Part shown: one piece after another, positions 1-11,529 of the stretch
How positions within the stretch are numbered: the stretch's first letter is position 1
How the letters are laid out: the number at the start of each line of letters is the position of its first letter
From: Chrysaora quinquecirrha
Lineage: Eukaryota > Cnidaria > Scyphozoa > Semaeostomeae > Pelagiidae
Direction of reading: 5' to 3'
DNA length: 64,000 nt
Assembly (NCBI GenBank): GCA_014526335.1
Contig: JACTAT010000042.1
Coordinates: 1,312,941-1,376,940, forward strand
Position numbers and translations under genes: made by a program
Notes under the pieces: generated by a model
Databases searched by the model: none
What the model was told of the DNA's origin: nothing
Seen by the model: only the letters and a program-made list of their open reading frames with translations

Positions 1-9
1 TTATTACAG

Positions 10-446
10 GAGTGTTTGAAACGGGACATTATTTGGTCAATGGCTGGCGCATTAAAGAGGGACGCAGAAGATGGCAATGGGACGATGAAACATCTACAGT
101 AACTCCTGTTTGGTTCAAAGGAAGCCAGATGCCCCCGACACTTACTAGGAAACCGAAGAAAGGTAGAAGAAAAGGTAAGAGAAAGCATGACGAAATAAAT
201 CCCAATGAAGCTGACGGGGAATTAAGTATAAGTGAGCCAGAGTTATCGAGTTATCGAGTTACCGAAGTCAAAAGAGAAAGATCAAAAACAGAAAAAGAAA
301 TTGAAGAGTACGAAGGTGATATTGATGCCACTTGTAATGATGCTTTCCTTTGGGATTCATCAAATGTGGAAAATTATGACAGTGAGTGGGAAGTTTTAGA
401 CTTCTCTTCTAGTGATGACTCTGGGGACAAATGGATGCCATTTTAG
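10..446 (+). CDS. Terminal exon of an unrecognised plus-strand gene
   Basis: An open frame of about 145 codons runs from a splice acceptor (pyrimidine-rich TTATTACAG ending at base 9) to the TAG at 444-446. The first two bases (GA) complete a codon begun in the previous exon, so the acceptor is phase 1, and no ATG start is needed here. The N-terminal part has an aromatic-rich stretch (GWRIKEGRRRWQWDDE). A strongly basic tract follows (KPKKGRRKGKRK, about residues 47-58), then a Ser/Asp/Glu-rich acidic tail ending in DKWMPF. A basic patch followed by an acidic tail suggests a nuclear protein, but I recognise no family. No canonical AATAAA is seen just downstream; CATAAA near 528 is a weak candidate. 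It is convergent with, and probably inside, the minus-strand SRSF unit. The open frame plus acceptor is the only evidence that it is real. Confidence 0.55.
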
Positions 447-1538
447 TTTAAGACTTCGAGGGTTCAGCTTGACGATCGTTTTTATTATTGTTTTGTTTTC
501 TTCTTTCAATTATTCTTTGTTTTCTACATAAAAGAGTTTATTGTGCTTTTGCAAGAGGACTTTGCTGCGGCAAAGATGTTCAGAAAATCTTTGTAAGAAC
601 CGAATAAGGTGAGCTACTATCTGATTCAGCTAGGCTCAAGTAACCGCTGAGTGCAACTTGATTTGAGTGTATGCTTCCTTTTGTTGTTTTCGGCGCATTG
701 AAATACCCTAGGAAGCCATTTTCATGCTAAAAATTCAATCACCCTTATCGTTAAACATATAAAACGGGCATGTTGCGGAAAGCCATGGCAGCCATTTTGA
801 TGACGTCACGCAAATTTCAAACGGATTTTACAGGGATGTCGTGAGTCAAATCAAATTGGTGTATCATAATTTTTTACTCGGCATGACGAGCTCTTTCAAA
901 AGAAGTGATCAGTTTTCCAAAACACGGAAATTATTTATAGGCTTACCCCATGATATTACGTCTTTGATCACATGATAACCCCGGAATTTTCATTGTTTTC
1001 CGCTGGCAAACCTTCCCACTACAAACTCTTATACCAAAACGAGGGGAAATGGAAAATCGTTCGAGATAGGGAATGTTCGAGATAGCGGGCAGTCGAGATA
1101 GCGGATGCCAACTGTATTCATAAAACGTCCCATTTTGGAAATCTATTTTTTTTTTCTTAATAAAGTCACATGACAAATTTTTAAAATACATTGTGATGAG
1201 ATTTATTTTGTTTTACTGTGTAGTGGTTGTTAATTTCCAGCCTTCCAACTTGTTTGAAGCAATTAATACGCTTATGTACATTGGGATGTTTGAAAAGGGC
1301 AAGGTTTGGAGTGAAAATGGCAGCCATTTTGAAACAGGAACCTGTTGGCCACGCGCACATTTTTGAGAGAGTTACCCAAGCTAGTTTTGATCAGCAGGTC
1401 TTACTGCCCTAGAAAATGTATTTCAAACCTAGTTCCTCAGACATCTGTCACGGATCCTTGATAATTGCTATTGACTAAACTATATGCTTATAATAAGAAT
1501 TTTAACCTTCTTCACCTTCAAAGCGGCTTTCTCGAATG
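447..1538. other. Non-coding stretch with short dispersed repeats
   Basis: No convincing exon was found on either strand. The block contains three degenerate copies of a TCGAGATAG motif (about 1060-1105). It also has two GGCAGCCATTTTGA segments (about 787 and 1319), the first of which runs into a TGACGTCA site. I looked here on the minus strand for the missing SRSF exons (end of RRM2, RS repeats) and saw none. Confidence 0.4.
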
Positions 1539-2475
1539 TAGTGAACCAGGAACGGGGAATAGCTATCGGGAATGGGGAAAGGAAACCGGGAACAAGAGGA
1601 AAGTACCTGCAGTTAAAAATATTTAAAAAGTAGAAAATAAAATAATTTGCTGGCTTACATGGCTGGCTTATTGAATGTCCATAACTAACAATAGACGTAA
1701 AAGGTTACTAAATAGAATTCATTCTTAACATGTTGTACGATTCTTAGATAAGAGATTTTCACAATGGGCTGGGAATCAGAAGCCTACAGGATGAAACAAT
1801 GTTCATGTTTTGCGTACAAAAATACGGAATCAACAATATACAAACGGGTGTTTCTTCTCGCATCTAGATTTTTGCCCCCAAAATGCCCCCAACCAAACTT
1901 TCTAGAATAACTCAGAAATCATAAGGCAGTGGATGATCTTGGAAAGCCTGTTTTACTTTCGCGTCAATTTAGTGTTCATTATAAACTGAAAATATTCATT
2001 TTTCTTTCACATTTATCTTTGCAGATAAAACAAATTTCACTACCTTCCACCTAAAAACAAAGAATTACATGGTTTTTGCGGTGAAAGTTTGGCATTTTGA
2101 ACAAAAATGCGAATTTTCCGCAGAAAAGCTTATTTTTTCTAACTAATTCCTAATTTGCTTGCTTGGCAACAGATCACGTGACCAATTAGCACCTTCTTGC
2201 CATTTTGTTACTAATGAAGGACCACTTATCGTATATACCAAGTTTCACTGCCTGAGAGCCCGGGTAGAATAGGGTACTTAGACAGGGTTCAAACAGACCT
2301 CTACCTGTAAAATTAGAGGAATAATAAATACATTGAATATACATCTAAATCTAACAACTCCTGCATAAGAAAAATTAAAAGAACAAGAATCGATTTCGAA
2401 TTCGCCATTATCTATTTCCCGTTTCCTAGTCAGCATTCCCCGTGTCCCAACCCCGTTCGCCATTCCCGTTCACTA
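1539..2475. mobile_element. Possible element with inverted CGGGAAT arrays at both ends
   Basis: The left edge reads TAGTGAAC followed by several GGGAAT/GGGAAC units (1539-1602). The right edge carries the reverse complement, a run of CCCGTT/ATTCCC units ending GTTCACTA (2404-2475). The middle of about 800 bp has no credible ORF. The layout matches the better defined element at 3276-4779. Terminal similarity is short and degenerate, and I see no clear target duplication, so the borders are tentative. Confidence 0.4.
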
Positions 2476-2773
2476 TTTTCGTGATAGCCCTTTGCAAGCG
2501 TATCGCTGCAGCTCTCCTTAATGCTAAATATCCAAATCACTAAATTTTTAATCGCTTTGATGAGAAGTATTTATGACATATGAAGCTTTAAATCGTTTAG
2601 ATCAAATTCAGTCAAATCATTTAGATCAAGTCAAAGCCTGCCCCGCAATGCATCCTGCAGTTCTATGTAGATTTTATCAAACCAACAAAGGAAATTTGAA
2701 CATGAAGGCACGCAGTTTCATTTAGATCTCATTTTTCTCATTTGTTTATAACTATATGAATTAAATGACTTAC

Positions 2774-2847
2774 GCTTCACCCCTTTTCCTCTTATGAGCA
2801 TCAGCATAGGTAACTTCACCAGATTGCCGACAGTAGTCTTTGAGATC
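2774..2847 (-). CDS. SRSF4/5/6: SRSF4/5/6-like gene, exon 5 (core of the second RRM)
   Basis: This 74-base exon has an acceptor (CAACAG at 2848 upward) and a donor GTAAGT (2773 downward). It encodes DLKDYCRQSGEVTYADAHK followed by RKRGEA. With the WQ at the end of exon 4 it completes the WQDLKD signature, the invariant heptapeptide region of SR-protein pseudo-RRMs. EVTYADAHK is the family's next strand. It enters in phase 0 and leaves with a split Ala codon (GC|N). The continuation (VVEF-type strand, last helix, RS domain) is not found between 1 and 2773, so the next exon should lie left of the window. The reading is firm because exon 4, 18 kb away, joins in frame. Confidence 0.9.
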
Positions 2848-3275
2848 CTGTTGGACGAAAAACGGGTGCAATAAATCAATTAACAGCATTGACAAGTACA
2901 AAAGTCTGGGTCATAGTACTAGTCCTAGTAGTCTGGACACTTATCACGTTTTCCCTTCCTTGTAATTGTGTAGCTTAGACTTAAATTCGTTTGCTTTCTT
3001 CATTCCTAATCGTATGAATTCGCTTTGCTCTCGTGCTTACATTCTACTCTATATTGATGATAATTACGATGATATGTTAAGTTGTGTGTTTTTGCATATA
3101 TTTCATGAGTTTTCAACGTGTTGTCTCTTTCTATACTTAATAAGCATTCTACTATGCTTCTTTCCTGTGGCCACGTGACAGAAAAACAAAAAAAGGAAAT
3201 AAAAATAAGCAAAAACAAATTATTTACACAAATCTAGCAATACTACAGCCATATCCTTTGGTTACAGTTCAGAAA

Positions 3276-4779
3276 CGGCTAACTTTAAAACCCGGAGTCT
3301 GGAATCTGAAAACTGGAATCTAGAAAACCCGGAATCTTTAAAACCCGGAATCTAGAAAACCCGGAATCTTTAAAACCTTGAATCTAGAAAACTCGGAATC
3401 CTTAAAACCCGGAACCTAGAAAACCCGGAATCTTTAAAACCCGGAATCTGGAATCTTATAATTCAATATAGTGAGAATCTGATACAATGTTTGTTCAGAT
3501 TACGTTATGTCTGTTTGGATTACGTTAAATGACCAACGCAAAACAGTAAGTTTATCTCTACCAAAGTACTATACACGATTTCTGATCTAATTATCTTTTA
3601 GAATCAAATCTAGACTAGAAAACAAGTATTGAAATTTGATAAGGCTATGTGAAAAATTGAAATAATGATTGTGGTAATTATTGATCACTGTTATTCAAAC
3701 ATGAGGAAAAAGATTATGGTCAACTATTTGATTTTGGTAAAACCTGACTTGCATAATATGTTGCGTTGATTGGACAGAGCAGATTAGACCGGATAAACGG
3801 ACAATGGACGCTCTTTCTTATAATTGAACATAACTAGTAAAATAAAGAACTATAATGAGAAACGGTTATATAAATAATGGCCACTTTTCTTAAAAACTGA
3901 GAATAAAATTTCTGTCTTGACCAGAACGCCGGGCAATTCACTCATTAGGAATAACGTAGGTACTTGCAGCAAAGTCTACTGATTTTACGAAAATCCTTTA
4001 GTTCCTGGAAATCAAACCCTTTAGTATATGCATAATTCTTGTAAGTTGTTTTGAAGATTGAAATGCTCATCTGGGAAAAGAATAGATTCATGTTTAATTT
4101 CAACTTTGATTTAAGTCGAAAGGTTCAAATTTCGAAAACAAATCGGAAAATTCCGTAGGGTAATTTGAGTCAAAGACACAATTATTGATGAATGTTTTCG
4201 AAAAAAAGAAGAGGAAGATTATCGTTAAGTCTTTGTTAAAACTTTGAAAGGTCGTCGTGCATAACATGGCGTCGTGACTGAGGTTGCCGGCCAGTTTGAA
4301 TGTTTGTGATAGAGTATTTAAAAAAGTTTCGATTCCATCGTTGAAAAAATTAAATCTTTCCATTTTTCAAAAAACCAATTCAAATTTGCATATATTCTAG
4401 GATTGCTTAGATACAGGCAGATTTGTAACAGTAGTTTTCCATGTGTAGTCAACCACCCAGAAGTCCAAAATCTGTGACCTGTATCTCTTTTGAATTCCCC
4501 AATAAAAGACGAATTTCTCCATTCAAAATGGCTATTTGCTGCACTCTAATAGCCTGTTTTTTTACAGTCTGGTGACGCAGCCCCTTTAGCGCATGGATAT
4601 ATTACATTGTTATCAGATTCCGGGTTTTAAAGATTCCGGGCTTCCTAGATTCCGGGTTTTAAAAATTCCGGGTTTTCTAGATTCCGGGTTTTCTAGATTC
4701 CAGGTTGTTCAGATTCCGGGTTTTCTAGATTCCAATTTCCAGTTTCCACATTTCAGATTCCGGGTTTTAAAGATAGCCG
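3276..4779. mobile_element. 1.5-kb element with inverted minisatellite ends (CCCGGAATCT arrays)
   Basis: The left end starts CGGCTAACTTTAAAACCC and continues as a tandem array of AAACCCGGAATCT units alternating TTTA and CTAG spacers (3286-3455). The right end is the exact mirror: ATTCCGGGTTTT units (about 4615-4769) ending GGGTTTTAAAGATAGCCG. The outer 17 bp are inverted copies with one or two differences. The centre (3456-4614) is AT-rich. Its longest ORF, on the minus strand at 4100-4363, resembles nothing I know. Such subterminal arrays are typical of transposase binding sites in DNA transposons, so this is probably a non-autonomous DNA element. No target duplication is obvious. Confidence 0.7.
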
Positions 4780-5631
4780 CTCAAAAACAATAAAGGACAT
4801 TCAAAAATGAACAGCGAAATAAATAAAATTTACAGATATCATAGATATCATCTTATTTCACATTTCTGAATTTTTCATTGTTATCATTGATTCTTAAATA
4901 TCTGTTATTTTATGATTAGTTTTTATCTGTAAACATTACTATTTCAATCTGACAGAGCTGCCGTGTATTAAGCGCATCATAACATGTATGCAATTGTAAC
5001 TGTAGTATATGTATGTTACCAACATTAAAAATAGTAGAAAAGCTTAACTTTTCTCGAAATTTTAAAAAGGCCTGCAAACACGTCTGGATAAACTACTGTC
5101 TTATCGGGATAAATGGGGTCTTGAATATGTCGTTCCCAGCCTGGAATTGGACTACGTGCTTCATGACACTTGACAAAGTAGAGAAAATTACAAATCCAAT
5201 TGTGGCAAACTGACTGCTCATTCCAATCCCACAAAATCGAATTTTGGCACTTCATACATTTCTCCTGGCCATGCCCGGCTCAGGTGAAAGTATTGATCGA
5301 TGTAATACATTTCGTTTTTGTGTGTTTTATGACCATGATTTGAGATACAAAGGATTCAAGTCGACTTCACAAACTTGCATTGCGAGATCCCAATAATAAA
5401 CTCAGGGATATGCTCAGTGCAGAAGACATGAGAAATCAAGCCATTTCCTGGCAGCATCCATTGAAAAATGCATAGAATAAAATTCTGCTAACAGAAAGGC
5501 TTGACAGAATCGCATAGAAGAAATATTCATTTTCAACTTTGGAGCGGGATACCGCAAAACATTTATATGACCAAGAAAAAGGAAAGCATGCAAAACAATT
5601 GGAAATGATAACCACTCCAAAACAGGTCATG
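4780..5631. other. Intronic sequence, nothing recognised
   Basis: AT-rich sequence between two mobile elements, inside SRSF intron 4. The short overlapping ORFs on both strands around 5013-5255 and 5414-5630 show no family signature and look like chance. Confidence 0.4.
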
Positions 5632-5946
5632 TGTAATGAGTCGGCAGTTCTATGTAATTAAAGGTGTTTTTAATCTGCTAGTTCAATGTGTCATAATTTG
5701 GACTTCTCGCCTTTGGCGCCAAACATCAACATGTTAAGTTGTAAGATCCTAGTATGCGTTTCCGGTTATTGTTTACCTACATGTTAAATTGATGTGAATA
5801 TGTATGCGAAAAGGAGTTCGTCGATAGAAGGATAGAAATCAGTTACAAGAAATTGTGGTCTTATTCTATCGAGGCTTAGGCCCTCGGGCCTTGCCTCAGG
5901 CTCTCTCTCTCTCTCTCACTCCATCTAAAGAGCCGAACACGCTACA
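5632..5946 (+). repeat. Left LTR of the TRIM-like element
   Basis: A 315-bp long terminal repeat with TG..CA ends. It contains a short palindromic stretch (CGCCTTTGGCGCC) and a CT-rich run near its 3' end. It was compared base by base with the right copy and no difference was noticed. Confidence 0.88.
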
Positions 5947-6720
5947 AATTTGGAGACAGGAGCGGGATGGAGTGCAGAGAGAGCGTACCAACCAGCAATG
6001 TCGACAGGAAAAACAGACAAATGAAAAAAAAAAGTGACCTGTGAAGATAATTTTTTAAAAGTGATGCCAGAAAGACAAACAAGTTAGAAATAATCGAAGA
6101 ATTGAAGATGATCGAAGATCATGAGAAAAGCAGCATACAGACAACAGATCCGAACAAAGAATTAGCTGGATTGAACAGACAAGCTTTTGGAAGACGTAAA
6201 CGCCGGGAGAAAGAGCGACAAAGGGCAAAGTCAAAGAACGAAAGCGTCATGAGTATATATTGAATGCTAGAGTTTATATCGAGAGAGGCAAGTGGACGAT
6301 TTTACGTTATATGTTTAAGGAGATTGGAAGATTGATGGAATTCGGATGTTTAATTGGTTTTTAATTTGCTAATGTCCACGACCTACAGCTGAAGAAACGA
6401 GCCATGTTTTCTGCAAGTCATGGTTCCAGCAACTATGGCCTGAGCACCTTTATCCAAGCCATGTTGGACTTGGTCGAATCTTGCTGCTGCCTCCGGGCCC
6501 TTCGACGTTCATGTTGAATTTCAGCGATACGAATCGAACCACTCCTTTTGGCTTCGATACAAAGGACTCCTTTACCAGAGAACATTGGTCGAATCTTGCT
6601 GTGCCCTCGGGCTTTCTGGACTATTAGTGTATTCTTTATTTTATGTTGCATTTTGCCTTAAACTAAACAGTTTTCAAAATTAAGTCACCTTAGGGGATTT
6701 TTTGTCGAAGAGGGGGATGG

Positions 6721-7035
6721 TGTAATGAGTCGGCAGTTCTATGTAATTAAAGGTGTTTTTAATCTGCTAGTTCAATGTGTCATAATTTGGACTTCTCGCC
6801 TTTGGCGCCAAACATCAACATGTTAAGTTGTAAGATCCTAGTATGCGTTTCCGGTTATTGTTTACCTACATGTTAAATTGATGTGAATATGTATGCGAAA
6901 AGGAGTTCGTCGATAGAAGGATAGAAATCAGTTACAAGAAATTGTGGTCTTATTCTATCGAGGCTTAGGCCCTCGGGCCTTGCCTCAGGCTCTCTCTCTC
7001 TCTCTCACTCCATCTAAAGAGCCGAACACGCTACA
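6721..7035 (+). repeat. Right LTR of the TRIM-like element
   Basis: Same length and sequence as the left LTR. It is immediately preceded by a purine tract and followed by the CATG target duplication. Confidence 0.88.
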
Positions 7036-8693
7036 CATGTAACCCTACAAACCTACTGAGAACCGCTTCAGATCAAGGACTAAGATTTGTCTTCTGAAAA
7101 CCATTATTGTTATGAAACTGAAGACAAAGATTAGGTCCCCAGGAACACTCATGCATGGGCTACTATCATTATTTAAGGACGGAGGAATTCCATGACTTTA
7201 TGGACAGGACACAGGGACGACCATTAATGTTATTGACTGGGGTAATTTCACAAATATGTCTCTGTTCCCCCAGAGTCTGCAACCGTGAAACTTCTTTGCA
7301 CTTAAAAAATCAGAAGCAGTTAAACTTAAAAAAAAATTTCAACAGTTTTGGAAATACATAAACGTTATCCTATTAGTACTGTCTATGCCATAATAATTAA
7401 AAATGTACACGACGTCACCCAACCTCGAATACTAATCGTTTCGTTGCTCTTAGATTTTTCGTGGTTTAAAAACTAATTTGAATTAACTTGCACGAAAAAA
7501 CTTCGTTAAGGTGAAAACTTGACAACTTGAGGCTTCAAGCACACTCGATGAAAGAGCACATGAAGTTGATGATGGAATTTTTTAAGGAGCTTGCCGTGAT
7601 TGGCGCTCCTATAGAGAAAGAAGATAAGTTGGGTTTCTCACCTGGCGAGTCTACGTGCCTGTTTCTCACACGCTCGTGACTGCTTTAGGAGCAAACAGCA
7701 AAGTTGTAGACATTGAGCTAGTTGCTGGGCGTTTCTTTCGTAAGAGGCTGAGCCTGCAAGAACCCGACACTAGGGAAGGGGCCCTTGAAAGCCACACAAG
7801 GGCCAGAAGTGTCGCTACTATGAAAAGCTGGGGCATATTTGACAAAATAGCTGAAATCTGAAACACGAATACGAGAATCGAAACTAAAACTCTAAATTAC
7901 GGGAGAGACACAAGGCACATAGGGCTTTAGGAGGTTGATTCGGATTCAGAAATCCTTGGCATTGTAATTCAGGCCTTGGCAGCAATTGCTTGTATTAAAG
8001 TAAACGCAACAGATATTACACCTCCCTTGCTATAATTGCATTACTTGTATGAGTAATTTGATCTATTTAAGGCATTATTTCATACAAATTTTGATTTGAA
8101 ACATGATTATTTGTGCTTTTTTCCGTTGTTTGACTGCCCTTCCACCGGCTTAAATTTGAAATTTGATCATATCAATGAAAGACCGAAATGTACCTGTCTA
8201 TAATGGCATTGTGTTTAAACACCAATCAGCTAGCGGGATGCAGCGGGAAGATAAATAGACATAATTGGGGCCTCCAAGTGAGATAACGAGCTCTTTCTGT
8301 CTACACAGAAACGGCCTTTTCGTTTTGATGTGGACAGATCTAGTGTCCGAAGAATGCTGGTACGCTGAGCAGGCCAGAGATGGTAACAATGCCGACGATG
8401 AAGAAAATGTTGAAACAAATGATGTTTCCTGATGCTGCGGATGACATTGATGATGATTATGATGGTATTAATAATGATGACGATCATTAGTATACAATTG
8501 TAACTATGACAACTACGTGAGTAGAGGAAAGGGCTGGTTTTGGGACACAAAGGGGCCATTTGTATTTACCGGCATTGGAACTGTGGCATCGGCATTGGAA
8601 CCGGCATTGGCAATGGAATTGGCGCCATTTTTCTATCTAAGTCAGAATGCAAACACAACTTACCAGGGGGGTTGCATAAAAGATTTTAGCTCC
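7036..8693. other. Intronic sequence with weak GAT and GGCATT repeats
   Basis: No gene recognised. A degenerate GATGAT tract lies at about 8395-8490, and GGCATTGGAA units lie at about 8571-8625. Short ORFs at 7655-7866 on both strands overlap completely and have no family features. Confidence 0.4.
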
Positions 8694-10065
8694 AAATCCT
8701 TCTCAATTGTGTTGCTTTTTTACTTCCTTTTTTAGTTTTTTGGCTTTTCGAATGTTCTCAGGTATCAAAATTCCCCTTTAATTCTTCACTGGGTTTCATT
8801 TGGTTTACTTATTAGCCTATTCAAAGCTTTTTTTTTATATAATTCGACACAATATCCTAGGATACATGGTCTACATTAACAACAGAACAATACTCACTTA
8901 ACAACAGTACAATTTAAGCTGAATTAGCTACTACAATAATTCCAAAACATACAAGAAATTAATTTCTACATCAAATATCGGGACTAACATCCAGGCGTTT
9001 GTTATAGATTTCCGTAACAAATTTTCCGAAGATTTTAGCAATATTAGAACACAATATGCAGAGTTTCGTATAAAATTGAACAAGAACAGAGGGAACAGAG
9101 CAAGACAAACTTAAACTCATAAGGTAAAAACGAATAAAGTGCTATTTTTCATTTCAATTGAAAACCTTTTTTTGTCTTGGCATTTCAACGGGATATAAAT
9201 GTCTGGAAGAAAGTACAAGCACTTCCGTTGAAGCATCTCATAGGGGTGCGCCAGTTGCCGAGCATTTGTTTAAGTATGCAGCACTTCCGTTGTCCATTCC
9301 TACTTCCTATTCCGTGAGCCGATTGAAATTTTGTGACAACCAAACAGTCAAATACGATCGATAAATGTATTGGGAACACCATTCAGATAGAATTACTATG
9401 CTTCCAGTATAGATACTTTAGAAAACTCTTAAAAAACTTTCAGTACTCAAAATTTGCAATTTTAAGAAACTTTCAGTATTGGACGAATTTGTTAGTTTGT
9501 TCTAACAAAATACGTGTATGTTCAAGAGCATAGTAATTTCTTATAAGAAAATGAGTGTATTCTGTCCAAAAATTTTTCTCACAGCCATTCATTTGAAACT
9601 CTCACTGGTTTTACGCTTTAACAATATGTATTATCGTTCGTTGGCATTTGTTGGTTATATGTTGAAATAAAAACAAAAGCAAGAAAGAACGTTCCATTTA
9701 TTGAGTCGTGACTCTTCTTTACTTTCGTGACAGATCCCGTTTGTGCGCTCCATGCTCTGTCCTTTCTAGGTCCAGTTTATTCCTGTTATAAATTTTGAGA
9801 TCTGTGATTGAAAGATCTTGTTCTGTGCCCGCTCGGATCGTAGTGCTCCCACGATGTCGTGAACAGGAGCTCTGAGCTAGTTTAATTTCATTTTGTCAAG
9901 TGTACTGATGCCAGAAAATAGTAACTGAAACAGGTCATATGAAGAATTTTTCTGCCTTGTTCTGCCCGCCCTTCCCGCAACATTGCTCCCTCGGATATCC
10001 CATCACATTCGAAAAGCCAAACAACTAAAAACGGAAGTAAAAAGCAACACAATTGAGAAGGATTT
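8694..10065. mobile_element. Inverted-repeat element with 60-bp arms
   Basis: The 61 bp at 8694-8754 (AAATCCTTCTCAATTG.. to ..CTTTTCGAATG) recurs in reverse complement at 10006-10065 with only a few changes. The 1.25-kb interior has no recognisable coding region. The right arm ends exactly where the next element (10066) begins. A clear target duplication is not visible, so class and exact borders are open. Confidence 0.6.
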
Positions 10066-10446
10066 AGTTACGGTCAGTGAAAATCTGACTTTTGAATTTT
10101 GTGTTTTTAATGATATGGTCAGAAAGAACATTTCAAATGGAGCAAAAAATTATTAAACACCAATTCGATTTGGCTTAATACTCAGAAGTTATTACGATTC
10201 GAAATTCGTGTGACGTTATCAAAATGCGAAACTGATCTTTTGAGTCCTAACCGTTTCGTGAATAATTCTTTCTTTTGATGTGTTCAGCGTTACTTTTAGA
10301 ATAAAAGCATCATGTTCTCGGTCACTTACGCTAATTTTTGTCATTTCAAACTTTGAGTTACGAAGAATGCTCGTAATTTCTATAGAGGTTTCCACAAAAG
10401 TTGGCGGCCGTTCTGTCAATCCCTGGTGTTTCTTAAGGTTTCTCAA

Positions 10447-10542
10447 AGGGAATTCTGGGAATAATTTCCTTAGCTACGAATTCAACGTCTGCAGCTATGT
10501 AAAAACGTAACTAAGGAAACTATTCCCAGAATTCCTTTCGAA
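10447..10542. repeat. Hairpin inside the insertion in the left arm
   Basis: The sequence around GGAATTCTGGGAATAA (10449) is followed, after a loop of about 27 bases, by its near complement ending CTATTCCCAGAATTCC. Arms are roughly 30 bases. It lies inside the 490-bp sequence that interrupts the left arm of the 10066 element and may itself be part of a small foldback element. Confidence 0.6.
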
Positions 10543-10799
10543 AATCCTTAATGAAAACAATAGGCGAAAACGGCGGCCATGTTTTGCGGAAGCGTCTATT
10601 GCGATGCAGCTAGGGTTCCGAACTACTATGAATGTTGAAAAAGATGAAAAAGATAAAACATTTTCTGCCTACTTTCTCTGACAATGGTAATATGATTGAG
10701 CTAGATAGAGCGAATTACTTTTAATGACCACGGTCTTTAATTTGACTTATGTAGCCGTAAATGCTCGAGAAGACGGCAGACACCTATGTCGATAAGTTG

Positions 10800-11515
10800 T
10801 AGGCAAATGCATAGGAACAGGTGTAGATTTAGATGAAGGAATAGGTGTAGGCGAAGGCATAGGCACAGGTGTAGATGAAGGTAAAGGCATAGGCAAAGGC
10901 ATAGGAACAGGTGTATGTGTAGATGAAGGCATTGGTGTAGACTAAGGCACAGGTATAGGTGTAGGCAAAGGCATAGGCGAAGGCATAGGTGTAGGTGTAG
11001 ATTTAGATGTAGGCATTGGTGTAAGCGAAGGCATACGCACAGGTGTAGGTGTAGGCATAGGCATAGGCGTAGGCACAGGATAGGGGGAAGTGTGGATGAA
11101 GGCATAGATCCAGGCTAAGGCATAGGAACAGGTGTATGTGTAGATGAAGGCATTGGTGTAGACTAAGGCACAGGTATGTATAGGTGTAGGCAAAGGCATA
11201 GGCAAAGGCATAGGTATAGGTGTAGATTTAGATGTAGGCATTGGTGTAAGCGAAGGCATACGCACAGGTGTAGGTGTAGGCATAGGCATAGACGTAGGCA
11301 CAGGAACAGGTGTATGTGTGGATGAAGGCATAGATCCAGGCTAAGGCATAGGAACAGGTGTAGGCATAGGCATAGGCGAAGGCATAGGCACAGGCGTAGG
11401 TGAAGATGCAGCAAAGGCATAGGCAAATGCATAGGCACAGGTGTAGATTTAGATGTAGGCATTGGTGTAGGAGAAGGCATCGGCACTGGTGTAGATGTTG
11501 GCATAGGCGGTTATC
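10800..11515. repeat. Hexamer-based minisatellite (GGCATA / GGTGTA units)
   Basis: About 700 bp of degenerate 6-bp units (AGGCAT, AGGTGT, AGGCAC, AGATGA) with higher-order blocks of roughly 100-280 bp that repeat. The array begins directly at the inner edge of the left terminal repeat. The inner edge of the right arm also contains a few units (CCTATGCC TTTGTC), so it probably grew from terminal-repeat sequence. Open frames read through it in several phases are consequences of the period of six and are not genes. Confidence 0.9.
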
Positions 11516-11529
11516 GTCAGCGGATATTG

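Larger units (their letters stand above)
5632..7035 (+). mobile_element. Small non-autonomous LTR retrotransposon (TRIM-like)
   Basis: Two 315-bp direct repeats (5632-5946 and 6721-7035) begin TGTAATGAG and end GCTACA, so they have TG..CA ends. By eye they are identical, including a CT microsatellite. The unit is flanked by a 4-bp CATG duplication (5628-5631 and 7036-7039). A purine-rich tract (GAAGAGGGGGATGG) precedes the right LTR as expected for a plus-strand primer. The 774-bp interior has no gag or pol homology, only Arg/Lys-rich short frames, so the element must use enzymes from elsewhere. Identical LTRs imply a recent insertion, and the parent family should still be present in the genome. 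Confidence 0.88.

Noticed and set aside
2041..2100. Candidate SRSF exon 6 on the minus strand after a TTTTTAG acceptor
   Set aside because: The phase fits, but the translation (AWKVVKF..) does not match the expected RRM2 continuation and stops after 17 codons.
3286..3455. Regularly repeated units that superficially resemble a CRISPR array
   Set aside because: There are no unique spacers, the repeat forms inverted ends of a eukaryotic element, and the genome is animal.
10737..11504. Long minus-strand ORFs rich in Leu/Cys/His or Pro/Thr/Met
   Set aside because: They are read through the 6-bp period minisatellite, which keeps all frames open. Composition is purely periodic.
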